Below are positions 1-7,300 of a DNA stretch of 12,453 bases, piece by piece; the first letter of the stretch is position 1; each line of letters starts with the position of its first letter. The notes under the pieces were generated by a model. The model saw nothing but the letters and a program-made list of their open reading frames with translations, was not told where the DNA came from and did no database searches. Source of the DNA: JBFJVZ01 sp041623895 (GTDB lineage Bacteria > Planctomycetota > Planctomycetia > Pirellulales > Pirellulaceae); contig JBFJVZ010000216.1 of NCBI GenBank assembly GCA_041623895.1, positions 1 through 12,453 of the forward strand, in the 5' to 3' direction. The position numbers and the translations under genes were made by a program.

Positions 1-573
1 CACCAACGATCGAGCATGCATGGCAGTGAGCGCATCGGCGACCGCCAGACCAACCGCCAGAGCTTGCCGCCGCTCGATCTTCATATTCTGTGCGGTCAGC
101 TCAGCAAGACATCGGCCATCGGGCAATTCTGAAAAGACATCCAGGATCTCCGTTGGCGAATTCCCATGCAATTCCAGCGGTTGCAGTGAAGGCGAAACGA
201 CGCTGGCATGTGCTTCCAGCCAACGTCGCCGGTTTTCGTTGAACTGGTTTGGTCCCACACGGATCAGAAACCCAACGCGGCCATCGCTGACCGTTTGCAC
301 GGATAGCCAGTGGCTCAGCGGGACTGTCACGGCGTCCGTGCGGCGAATGAAATCACCAAAACGAATCGGAACGGGCGTCGGCGACACCAAGCTGCGAGCC
401 TGAAATTCGTTCAGCTCATTTGTTTCGACCAGGAACTCCGCCAACGTGGCAACGTCGGAAGCTGGAACCCCGTTCACATCGGCAAACGTCTTGGCCATTC
501 GTTTGCAGTCGGCAGCATCCGCGATCCCAGCGCGAACAAGCCTCGTCCAGAATTCGCTTAGTGCGATTGACAT
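1..573 (-). CDS. Planctomycete Ser/Thr-kinase-family protein with degenerate ATP lobe (partial, N-terminal 191 aa)
   Basis: The frame is open from an ATG at 573-571 to the window edge, giving 191 residues with the C-terminus missing. Residues 5-64 match the N-terminal module that precedes the kinase domain in many planctomycete Ser/Thr kinases: an F..RLV.AGI helix, then a stretch ending L.EFLVETNELNEFQARSL. A kinase-like fold seems to follow: 'RFGDF' near 71, a hinge-like 'DVFSELPDGRCLAEL' (145-159) and an alpha-E-like helix 'AVGLAVADALTAMHARSLV' (173-191), which in active kinases leads into the H-R-D catalytic loop. The glycine-rich loop and the beta-3 lysine are not recognisable: where V-A-x-K is expected the sequence reads GFLIRVG. 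This suggests a pseudokinase or a strongly diverged kinase, but the catalytic loop lies outside the window. No Shine-Dalgarno is visible. It is transcribed divergently from glgA, with 252 bp between them. No functional link to the sugar genes is evident. Confidence 0.72.
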   Translation of the reverse strand, partial: MSIALSEFWTRLVRAGIADAADCKRMAKTFADVNGVPASDVATLAEFLVETNELNEFQARSLVSPTPVPIRFGDFIRRTDAVTVPLSHWLSVQTVSDGRVGFLIRVGPNQFNENRRRWLEAHASVVSPSLQPLELHGNSPTEILDVFSELPDGRCLAELTAQNMKIERRQALAVGLAVADALTAMHARSLV

Positions 574-825
574 TCAGATCGGATCGGTCGCAAAGGTGGC
601 ACGGCCAAGAAAACAAGCTCTCTTGATTTTAATGGATTTCCACGACCGTATCATTGCTGGATGCGGCATTTGTCGACAAAGATCCTGCCCCGCGTGGTGA
701 CAGCTCGCGAAGGTGACTAGACTTTAGCGGCCCAGACAACGCCCGGGCACATGGATGGTGGCTGTAACACGACGCATCCGATCGATCATCATCCGCAATA
801 CCCGCCCGTCACCTGAGTCAGCATC
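574..825. other. Divergent intergenic region, kinase-like gene / glgA
   Basis: These 252 bp lie between the divergent starts of the kinase-like gene and glgA and should hold both promoters. The best -35/-10-like pair on the plus strand is TTGATT (623-628) and TATCAT (649-654), but its 20 bp spacer is too long for a convincing sigma70 promoter. No strong hairpin, repeat copy or RNA gene was seen. Short ORFs here show no recognisable protein. Confidence 0.4.
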
Positions 826-2346
826 TTGAACATCGTCTATTTGACGACCGAGGCTGTGCCCTTCGCCAAAACCGGGGGGCTGGCAGACGTCTGTGGGACA
901 CTTCCCACGCGGATCTCCGCACTCGGGCATGCTGCCGCTGTGATCATGCCCGCGTTCCGAAGCATACGTCAAGCGGGCTTGCCGATCGAATCGACCGATA
1001 CCAGTTTTGCGATCCCCATGAGCGACCGAAAACTGGTTGGAGCGAGACTACTGAAGAGCCGGCTACCGGAGAGCGACGTACCGGTCTGGCTGATCGATCA
1101 GCCCCAGTACTTTGACCGGGAAGCGTTGTACGGGACATCCGCCGGCGATTACGCCGACAATGCCGAACGGTTTGCCTTCTTCTGTCGCGCCGCCATGCAA
1201 GCGATCGCACGGATCGGCTGGACCGTTGACATCGTCCATTGCAATGACTGGCAAAGCGGTCTCGTGCCGGCACTGATGAAGGCCTTGCCGTCAACACATC
1301 CTTGGATCTCCCGCGCCGCATCCGTGATCACCATCCACAACCTGGCCTACCAAGGTCAATTCCCGGCAGACGATTTTCGCTGGACCGGACTGGATTGGTC
1401 GCACTTTAACCCTGACGAATTCGAGTTCTACAATCAGCTGAACTTCTTGAAGACGGGGCTCGTGACCGCCGACGTGATCACCACCGTGAGCCCGCGATAC
1501 GCCCAAGAAATACGGACCCCGGAACATGGTTGCGGTTTGGACGGTGTGCTATCCGCCAAGGCCGATCGAGTTTTCGGAATCATCAACGGGATCGACGTCA
1601 GCGTCTGGAACCCGTCCAGCGATGCCATGCTTGCTAGCAACTACGGCATCGAGAATTGGCGAGCCGGAAAACTTGAGAACAAACGATCGCTGCAGCAACA
1701 GTTTCATTTACAGCCCAGCGATGATCTGCCCTTAATTGGTTTGGTCGGTCGCCTGGCCGAACAGAAAGGTTGGGATCTGATTCTTCGCGTATTGCGATGG
1801 CATCTAAACGAAGATCGACCGACTCAGTGGATCGTGCTGGGCAGTGGTGATGTACGGTATGAACAACCACTGCGTGAATTAGCTGATGAATTTCCTGATA
1901 AGTTCGCCCTGCACATCGGGTTCAGTGACGAACTGGCACACCGCATCGAAGCCGCAGCAGATCTGTTCGTGATGCCAAGCCGATATGAGCCGTGCGGATT
2001 GAATCAGCTATACAGTCTCCGCTACGGAACGGTCCCCATTGTGACCGACACCGGTGGCCTTGCTGACACCGTTGTCGATTGCACACCGGAGACGCTTTCC
2101 AGTCAAACCGCAACCGGGTTCCATCTGCGACAGCAAGCCGATCCCGACCGCGACGCCGAGGCCTTGGACGAAGCCATTGGCCGGGCACTGCATCTTCGCC
2201 ACCATGAACCGGAACTCTGGAAGAAAATCGTGCAAACGGGCATGAATCAGGACTGGTCCTGGCGGAAAAGTGCAACCCAATACGTGCAACTTTATGAGCG
2301 AACAGCTGCCCTTAAACAATTGGCAGACAAAAACAGTCGAGCTTAG
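826..2346 (+). CDS. glgA: Glycogen synthase (ADP-glucose type, GT5)
   Basis: This cytoplasmic enzyme transfers glucose from ADP-glucose to the non-reducing end of alpha-1,4-glucan. The 506 aa protein is slightly longer than E. coli GlgA (about 477 aa). The N-terminal GT5 lobe carries the sugar-nucleotide motif K15-T-G-G-L with the lysine at the classical position, then 'HCNDWQSGLVP' (138-148), 'HNLAYQGQFP' (171-180) and 'INGIDVSVWNP' (253-263). The C-terminal GT-B lobe has 'GRLAEQKGWDLI' (308-319) and 'RYEPCGLNQLY' (386-396) with the catalytic-type E388. The start is TTG at 826: an in-frame TGA at 814-816 closes the frame upstream, and any later start would remove the KTGGL motif. A weak TGAG lies 8 nt before it. 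The gene is first in the plus-strand sugar block and is followed by the GalT-like gene after 134 bp. All key residues look intact. GT5 specificity for ADP- over UDP-glucose is inferred from family and motif. Confidence 0.95.
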   Translation: MNIVYLTTEAVPFAKTGGLADVCGTLPTRISALGHAAAVIMPAFRSIRQAGLPIESTDTSFAIPMSDRKLVGARLLKSRLPESDVPVWLIDQPQYFDREALYGTSAGDYADNAERFAFFCRAAMQAIARIGWTVDIVHCNDWQSGLVPALMKALPSTHPWISRAASVITIHNLAYQGQFPADDFRWTGLDWSHFNPDEFEFYNQLNFLKTGLVTADVITTVSPRYAQEIRTPEHGCGLDGVLSAKADRVFGIINGIDVSVWNPSSDAMLASNYGIENWRAGKLENKRSLQQQFHLQPSDDLPLIGLVGRLAEQKGWDLILRVLRWHLNEDRPTQWIVLGSGDVRYEQPLRELADEFPDKFALHIGFSDELAHRIEAAADLFVMPSRYEPCGLNQLYSLRYGTVPIVTDTGGLADTVVDCTPETLSSQTATGFHLRQQADPDRDAEALDEAIGRALHLRHHEPELWKKIVQTGMNQDWSWRKSATQYVQLYERTAALKQLADKNSRA

Positions 2347-2469
2347 CGAGGGGAACCGATAAATTCTCTGGGAAAATAACGTTTAGATTTTTTCATGATC
2401 GGTTAACATCTCGAATCGTTGCTAAGCTTCCTCGCCCGTCATCCAGATAATTTGCTCGCAATAAGCTCG

Positions 2470-2473
2470 GAGC
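2470..2473 (+). promoter_or_regulatory. Shine-Dalgarno of the GalT-like gene
   Basis: A GGAG (2469-2472) lies 8 nt before the ATG at 2481. It is one of the few clear ribosome-binding sites in the window. It decides the start and so supports the long, atypical N-terminal extension of the GalT-like protein. Confidence 0.55.
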
Positions 2474-2480
2474 GACCTGC

Positions 2481-3719
2481 ATGCTAAAGACCTCCGCAAA
2501 ACTCAATGCAGGGACCGAAGCGGACGGTCTTTCACTGAAAAAGACCACCTCAGCCAATGCCCGAGAGCCGGAGTTGGGAGCACTCGGTGCAGACCCCCAC
2601 TCCTGTGCAAACGAATCGCGGTACGACCCAATTACGGGCAATTGGACGATCTTTGCCCCGCATCGCGAGCAACGCCCAGACGAGTTTCAGTCGCGTCCCC
2701 AGCAGGATCCGCCGATCAAAGTCGACTGCCCCTTTTGTGCGGGTGCCGAAGCCAACACACCGCCCGCCCTCTGGGTCGGCAAAATAGCCGATGCTCAAAG
2801 GGGCCCCGCGGCAAGCGGTGAATCGGCTCCGCTGATTTATCGCGGGCATTCCGTGTCTGAGCTTCCCGTGGACGATTGGACGGTGCGGGTGGTGCCGAAC
2901 CGCTTTCCCGCGATCGCGCCGGTTGGATTACGAGTCAGCGATCAGGCTTCACGCGAGTCCAAGTTGTTTCCCCGCAGAGTCGTTACCGGGGGTCACGAAG
3001 TAATCATCGAAGCTCCGCGACATGTTCGCTCGATCACCGAGTTAGACCTGGCGGAAGTTTCGCTACTCTTTACGGCCTACCGCGATCGAATCGCCCACTG
3101 GCACAACACCGAAGGCGTTGCCTTCATTAGTGTGTTCAAGAATGTCGGCGGCGATGCAGGTGCCTCACTGAAACATAGCCACAGTCAATTGGTCGCGTCT
3201 GATATCATCCCGCCGCATGTGAGGATGATCGCTGATCGGCTGGCTAACTATCGCGCAAAAACCGGCTGCTGTTTGCAGTGCGATCTGATCCGCGGCGAAA
3301 TCAAGGAAGCTTCGCGCGTGATCAGCAAGTCGGATTCGTTGGTGGCGTATTGTCCGTTTGCTAGCGCCATGCCCATGACCGTTCGAGTAACGTCGATCGA
3401 GCATTTGGACCGCTTTGATTTGCTGGACGATCAGAAAATCACTGCTGTTTCACGGATGGTTTCCCGCGTGATTTCTTGGCTCGAGAAACTCCAGCCCGAC
3501 ACGCCTTACAACATGCTCGTGCATACCAGACCAGCCGGCATAAAAACTGGTAGCGACGCTTTCCACTGGTCCATTGATATTTTCCCCAGGCTGACACGGA
3601 TCGCCGGCTTCGAATTCAGCACCGAGACGAAGATCAATCCCGTGATGCCGGAAGCCGCCGCGAAGTCTTACCGCGACTGCGCAGCGGCGGAAGATCCTCG
3701 GCTGGTTCTGGGCTCGTGA
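2481..3719 (+). CDS. GalT-family hexose-1-phosphate nucleotidyltransferase (galactose-1-P uridylyltransferase or ADP-glucose phosphorylase-like)
   Basis: The 412 aa protein is a HIT-superfamily nucleotidyltransferase of the GalT type. After a polar N-terminal extension (about 1-46) comes the typical GalT opening 'RYDPITGNWTIFAP' (47-60). A zinc-type pair 'CPFC' sits at 83-86, 'GHEVIIE' at 171-177, and the active site 'KHSHSQ' at 231-236, where H234 should be the nucleophile carrying the nucleotidyl group. A second Cys pair 'CLQC' lies at 264-267, and the C-terminal half has 'PYNMLVHT' (342-349) and 'FHWSIDIFPRLTRIAGFE' (361-378). True GalT proteins usually read H-P-H-x-Q. The H-S-H-S-Q form and the C-terminal half resemble, from memory, Arabidopsis At5g18200, an ADP-glucose phosphorylase. 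Between glgA and a glucan enzyme, a role in ADP-glucose/glucose-1-P interconversion is at least as plausible as galactose metabolism. Fold and chemistry are confident; the substrate is not. Confidence 0.85.
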   Translation: MLKTSAKLNAGTEADGLSLKKTTSANAREPELGALGADPHSCANESRYDPITGNWTIFAPHREQRPDEFQSRPQQDPPIKVDCPFCAGAEANTPPALWVGKIADAQRGPAASGESAPLIYRGHSVSELPVDDWTVRVVPNRFPAIAPVGLRVSDQASRESKLFPRRVVTGGHEVIIEAPRHVRSITELDLAEVSLLFTAYRDRIAHWHNTEGVAFISVFKNVGGDAGASLKHSHSQLVASDIIPPHVRMIADRLANYRAKTGCCLQCDLIRGEIKEASRVISKSDSLVAYCPFASAMPMTVRVTSIEHLDRFDLLDDQKITAVSRMVSRVISWLEKLQPDTPYNMLVHTRPAGIKTGSDAFHWSIDIFPRLTRIAGFEFSTETKINPVMPEAAAKSYRDCAAAEDPRLVLGS

Positions 3720-4061
3720 TCTGGTCTCCCTGCCGCGGTCGTCGGAAGGCTGCCGACCGACCTGAGACCGGAATTCTGCCGAATTCCGCTACGCCTGCGC
3801 TCTAGCTGGCAAAACGGTTGGACTCAAGCTGCTGAGCGAACCGATAAGCACTCTTGCGCAAAGATCAGCGGCTACGTCGTCTTCGTCAGCTTTGAGGGCT
3901 AATCTGCCCGGCTGTTCGGATTCTGCCGCAAAGAAGATGATTTGCCTGCAATCACCGTTCGGAAGATTGCTGGTAATGCCTACAATCTCTGCGACGCAAC
4001 TATCGCAGCAGACCCCAATTTTTTACACGATCGTTCCACCAATCCATTCATTTGGTCGACC
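3720..4061. other. Intergenic region between GalT-like gene and GH57 gene
   Basis: This 342 bp gap holds repeat copy A in its first quarter (3732-3792), annotated separately. The rest, about 3793-4061, shows no recognisable RNA gene or convincing promoter. From 3942 it is open in frame with the GH57 gene. If translated from the TTG at 3942 it would add 40 residues with no similarity to GH57 N-termini, so I treat it as leader. Confidence 0.4.
3732..3792 (+). repeat. Intergenic palindromic repeat, copy A
   Basis: This is a diverged member of a roughly 60-70 bp element found three times in the window. Its right part (about 3768-3792) shares the core CGGAATTCTgCCGAATTCCGCTAC with the other copies; its left end is degenerate. 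It lies 12 bp after the GalT-like stop codon. Nested inverted repeats could fold in the transcript: CGGTCG (3736-3741) with CGACCG (3754-3759), or GTCGG (3741-3745) with CCGAC (3753-3757) around a 7 nt loop. An outer GGTCTC (3723-3728) / GAGACC (3764-3769) pair also exists. No T-tract follows, so an intrinsic terminator is possible but not shown. Confidence 0.6.
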
Positions 4062-6227
4062 ATGACTCCTCACGTCCACCTCTGCTTGGTGTTGCACAAT
4101 CACCAGCCCATCGGCAACTTTGACGGTGTCTTCGAGCAAGCGTATCAGGACAGCTACCTGCCCTTCTTGGATGTCTTTGAAGGGTATGAAAAGTTGCAGA
4201 TCTCGCTGCACACCTCCGGGCCTCTGATGACCTGGCTGGCTGAACGGCATCCCGAATACATCGATCGCTTGAGACTGCTGGTGGAAGCGGATCGGGTGGA
4301 AATCCTTGGTGGACCGCAATACGAACCGATTCTGACCATGTTGCCGCCGCGCGATCGGGTGGGACAGATTCGCACCTACGGCGCCTGGCTGAATCAGAAC
4401 CTTGGCGCGACACCGACAGGGATGTGGACACCCGAGCGGGTGTGGGAGTCTTCGCTAACCAGCGACATCGTTGACGCCGGCATCGGCTACACGGTGCTGG
4501 ACGACTTTCATTTCAAAGCAGCCGGCCTGCAAGATGAAGAATTGACGGGATATTTTCTGACCGAGGACGACGGTCGCGTGTTGAGAATCTTCCCGGGCTC
4601 GGAACATCTACGCTACACGATTCCGTTCCGACCGGCGAGCGAAACGATCGAGTATTGCCGTGCTGTCGCTGAGCGCTGTCCCGGCGGATTGCTGACCTTC
4701 GGTGACGATGGCGAAAAATTCGGCACCTGGCCCGACACCAAAGCGCATGTCTACGAACAAGGCTGGTTGCGATCGTTCTTTGACGCCTTGACCGAGAATT
4801 CTGATTGGTTGCACACCATTCCGCTCGCCGAAGCCATCCGCCGCACGGCGCCGGCCGGCAAGGTCTATTTGCCCGATTGCAGCTATCGGGAAATGACCGA
4901 ATGGTCGCTGCCGGTTGCCGCACAAGAATCGTTCGAGGACGTTGTGCATGCCTTGGAAGACCACCATCGCTGGGACGATCTGAAGTATTTCGTGCGGGGT
5001 GGCTATTGGCGCAACTTTAAAAACAAGTACGAAGAAACCAACGAGATGTACGCGCGGATGATGCACGTCAGTAGCCGCCTGGCGGCCGCCGAAGAAGCCG
5101 GCGTTGCCGCTGGCGAGTCGGCTGTGATTCGCGATCACCTCTATCGCGGCCAGTGCAATTGCGCGTACTGGCACGGCGCCTTTGGCGGCATCTATCTGCC
5201 GCACTTGCGTAACGCGGTTTACGAGCAACTGATCGCCGCTGACACAATCTTGGATCGCGTCACCGGTGTCGACCAGGCAAGCGTCGATGCGACCGCCGAT
5301 GATTATAATTTTGACGGTTTGCAAGAAGTCCGCTTGAATAATCAAAAGCTCTGCGTGTGGGTCGCTCCCGGCCGCGGCGGACGAATCTACGAATTGGATG
5401 TTCGCGAGATCAAACACAACTTGTTGGCAACGTTGCAGCGGCGGCCCGAAAGCTATCATCGCAAGGTCCTCAATGGCCCGAGCGTTGAAGGTGACGATGT
5501 TGCCAGCATTCATGATCGCGTCGTTTTCAAACAAGCCGACTTGGATCAACACTTGCACTACGACAAGTTTGCTCGCAAGAGCTTGATGGATCACTTCTAT
5601 GACAACGACGCCAGTTTGGATTCGGTCTCCAAGGGCGAAGCGATTGAACGCGGCGATTTTGTCGACTTGCCATTCGAGACAAAACTGCGGCGCGGGGCCG
5701 GACGCGTGCAAGTACAAATGCGCCGCGACGGCAACGCCTGGGGCATCCCGATCACCCTGACCAAAGCTGTCACCATGTATGCCGGCAGCGATCGATTGAC
5801 GATCACTTATCTGCTGGAAAACCTGCCGCCAGCCCAACCGCTTCATTTCGCCATCGAAATGAACTTTGCCGGGCTGCCGGCTGGTGCCGACGATCGTTAT
5901 TTCAGCGACAGCGAGGGAAATCGGCTGGGCCAGCTTGGTGAAAAACTCGATCTCCGTGATGCCCGGGGGCTTGGGCTTTCCGATCGTTGGCTGGGTATCG
6001 ATGTCGATTTGGACATTGACCGGCCCAGCGGCGTCTGGGCGTTTCCAGTCGCCACAGTCAGCCAAAGCGAAGGCGGCTTTGAAATGGTTCACCAAAGCGT
6101 TTGTGTGCTGCCGCACTGGATTGTTACCGGCGACGCCGACGGCCGCTGGGTCGTGCAGATCGAATTGGCGGCCAAGTGCCAGCAGCAAACCGAAACCATT
6201 GCCGAGCAGCAAGTGATTCAGCTGTGA
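4062..6227 (+). CDS. GH57 4-alpha-glucanotransferase / alpha-amylase
   Basis: This cytoplasmic enzyme cleaves or transfers alpha-1,4-glucan segments with retention of configuration. The 721 aa protein has a GH57 (beta/alpha)7-type barrel in about residues 1-290. It carries motif 1 'HNHQP' (12-16), 'GGPQYEPIL' (83-91), the nucleophile motif 'WTPERVWE' with E125, and the acid/base motif 'FGDDGEKFG' with D215/D216. The spacing fits E123/D214 of Thermococcus litoralis 4-alpha-glucanotransferase (from memory). A central DUF1925-like region (about 300-400, 'CNCAYWHGAFGGIYLPHLR') and a DUF1926-like C-terminal beta domain (about 425-715) follow, the architecture of that enzyme rather than of GH57 branching enzymes. 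No signal peptide is visible. The ATG at 4062 is chosen because 'MTPHVHLCLVLHNHQP' is the normal family start; an upstream TTG at 3942 would add 40 unrelated residues. There is no clear Shine-Dalgarno. It is third in the plus-strand block and likely remodels or mobilises glucan. Transferase versus amylase cannot be decided here. Confidence 0.92.
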   Translation: MTPHVHLCLVLHNHQPIGNFDGVFEQAYQDSYLPFLDVFEGYEKLQISLHTSGPLMTWLAERHPEYIDRLRLLVEADRVEILGGPQYEPILTMLPPRDRVGQIRTYGAWLNQNLGATPTGMWTPERVWESSLTSDIVDAGIGYTVLDDFHFKAAGLQDEELTGYFLTEDDGRVLRIFPGSEHLRYTIPFRPASETIEYCRAVAERCPGGLLTFGDDGEKFGTWPDTKAHVYEQGWLRSFFDALTENSDWLHTIPLAEAIRRTAPAGKVYLPDCSYREMTEWSLPVAAQESFEDVVHALEDHHRWDDLKYFVRGGYWRNFKNKYEETNEMYARMMHVSSRLAAAEEAGVAAGESAVIRDHLYRGQCNCAYWHGAFGGIYLPHLRNAVYEQLIAADTILDRVTGVDQASVDATADDYNFDGLQEVRLNNQKLCVWVAPGRGGRIYELDVREIKHNLLATLQRRPESYHRKVLNGPSVEGDDVASIHDRVVFKQADLDQHLHYDKFARKSLMDHFYDNDASLDSVSKGEAIERGDFVDLPFETKLRRGAGRVQVQMRRDGNAWGIPITLTKAVTMYAGSDRLTITYLLENLPPAQPLHFAIEMNFAGLPAGADDRYFSDSEGNRLGQLGEKLDLRDARGLGLSDRWLGIDVDLDIDRPSGVWAFPVATVSQSEGGFEMVHQSVCVLPHWIVTGDADGRWVVQIELAAKCQQQTETIAEQQVIQL

Positions 6228-6239
6228 AGCGGTAGTGTC

Positions 6240-6308
6240 GTAGCGAAATTCGGGAGAATCCCGATCCGCGCCGGTCGAAAGTCTACCGACGGCTTCCGAA
6301 TTCCGCTC
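6240..6308 (-). repeat. Intergenic palindromic repeat, copy B (between convergent genes)
   Basis: This copy fills most of the 100 bp between the convergent GH57 and sucrose-phosphate phosphatase genes. Its ends are an imperfect inverted repeat: GTAGCGAAATTCGG (6240-6253) against CCGAATTCCGCTC (6296-6308). Next to the left arm is a perfect small hairpin, CGGGA-GAA-TCCCG (6251-6263). Read on the minus strand, its core CGGGATTCTCCCGAATTTCGCTAC matches copies A and C with changes that partly keep the pairing. The position suits a bidirectional transcription stop, but there is no T-tract. Confidence 0.65.
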
Positions 6309-6327
6309 CCTGAACTTTGAAAATGCA

Positions 6328-7134
6328 CTATTGCTGAATGAAATGCCTGAGGCCTTGCAACACACCGCTGGTCGCTGGTTTGGCCGCAATGAACAGCCGA
6401 TCGGTCCAGCCGGCCATCTGGTGCGCGCGACTTGCCTGTTCAGCCACCGATCTGTCCGCGTTGCCGACGACAATGCTGCGATAACCCGCCGTCAAGGCTG
6501 CCAGGTCGTTGCCGGAATCCCCTGCAAAGACGACCCTCTCGCAGTCGTGCCCGGCGTGCTTGACCCACCAGCTAAGTGCGTGTGCTTTCGAGACACCGCG
6601 CGGCAAGCAATCGACCAGGCCATCGCCGGTAAAAGGATCCACACTGGCGATGATGCGATACGGCGCGTCGCCCTGATCCAACAATTGACTTAGCCGTTTA
6701 CTGATCTCGTCTAACAAATCCGCGTCGCAGTAATAGCTAAGCTTGAATTGTCCTTGCTTTTGCGGTTCCTGGAGTCTCAAGGCGTCAATGCCTGAAAACA
6801 AATCCGCAAGCTTCGCTACGTCAAATTCCCCCACCAGGTCCTTAAGCTGCGTTACATATGCCTGGAGTAGCTGGTGATCAGAGGCCACCGGACTTTCGTA
6901 AATCGATGTTCCCACATCGCAAATCAACCAACGCGGGTTGGGCAGCGAGTACGCCTGAATCGCATCCAGGACAAGCTCATAGTGACGACCGGTCACGTAT
7001 ACCAACTCGACTTCATGACGTTGCAATTCGTCTGTCAACTGCTCAAGATCGCGACGGTTCTCCTGGTTGCCCTCCAGCGGAATGAACGTGCCGTCCATAT
7101 CGCTCGCCAAGACATTCACGGCTGGCATTGTCAT
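6328..7134 (-). CDS. spp: Sucrose-6-phosphate phosphatase (HAD superfamily)
   Basis: This enzyme hydrolyses sucrose-6-phosphate to sucrose, the last and irreversible step of sucrose synthesis. The 268 aa protein is a compact HAD phosphatase with a C2B-type cap, close to the size of cyanobacterial SPP. All HAD motifs are present: motif I 'SDMDGT' with D12 and D14, motif II 'VTGR' with T48, motif III K183 in 'RGVSKAHAL', and motif IV 'FAGDSGND' with D206 and D210. The 23-residue gap from K183 to D206 fits SPP. 'QGQFKLSYY' (127-135) and 'DVGTSIYE' (73-80) are SPP-like rather than general Cof-like. The ATG at 7134 is preferred, with ATG 7128 and TTG 7158 as alternatives; a short GAG lies a few nt upstream of 7134. 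The gene is last in the minus-strand block, 166 bp after the amylosucrase, with repeat copy C in the gap. Mannosyl-3-phosphoglycerate phosphatases are related, but the neighbouring SPS favours SPP. Confidence 0.88.
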   Translation of the reverse strand: MTMPAVNVLASDMDGTFIPLEGNQENRRDLEQLTDELQRHEVELVYVTGRHYELVLDAIQAYSLPNPRWLICDVGTSIYESPVASDHQLLQAYVTQLKDLVGEFDVAKLADLFSGIDALRLQEPQKQGQFKLSYYCDADLLDEISKRLSQLLDQGDAPYRIIASVDPFTGDGLVDCLPRGVSKAHALSWWVKHAGHDCERVVFAGDSGNDLAALTAGYRSIVVGNADRSVAEQASRAHQMAGWTDRLFIAAKPATSGVLQGLRHFIQQ

Positions 7135-7198
7135 TGTTCTCGAAAATTTCGTTGACAAAAATCAGTTCGCTCGCAGTTACAGCATTCTTCGTTCTTTT

Positions 7199-7256
7199 GT
7201 AGCGGACGCCGGAAGACTTCCAACGCCCGAGATCGGAATTATCCCGAATCCGCTAC
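7199..7256 (+). repeat. Intergenic palindromic repeat, copy C
   Basis: This is the cleanest of the three copies, 58 bp, bounded by a perfect 8 bp inverted repeat GTAGCGGA (7199-7206) / TCCGCTAC (7249-7256). The inner part holds CGCCGGAAGACTTCC and the core ATCGGAATTATCCCGAAT shared with copies A and B. It lies between the amylosucrase stop and the phosphatase start, so in the minus-strand transcript it would form a stem-loop between two cistrons. It might stabilise or attenuate the mRNA, but that is inference. Confidence 0.65.
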
Positions 7257-7300
7257 CTCAGCACCGCGGCGTCCGTAAACCAACAACAGAGCCCATGTCT

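Noticed and set aside
2354..2404. AACCGAT / ATCGGTT inverted repeat after glgA with a nearby T-run (about 2388-2393) as a terminator
   Set aside because: The loop is 37 nt and the T-run lies inside it rather than after the stem, so it does not fit an intrinsic terminator.
2419..2451. TTGCTA and GATAAT as a promoter for the GalT-like gene
   Set aside because: The spacer is 21 bp, too long for sigma70; the GATAAT box alone is not enough.
3942..4061. TTG-initiated 40-residue extension of the GH57 protein
   Set aside because: The residues do not resemble any GH57 N-terminus and the ATG at 4062 gives the normal family start.
4608..6473. Long minus-strand open frame (621 codons) opposite the GH57 gene and running into the SPP gene
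   Set aside because: Its translation shows no recognisable family, and it lies antisense to a well-supported GH57 protein with intact catalytic motifs. Long antisense frames are common opposite such genes.
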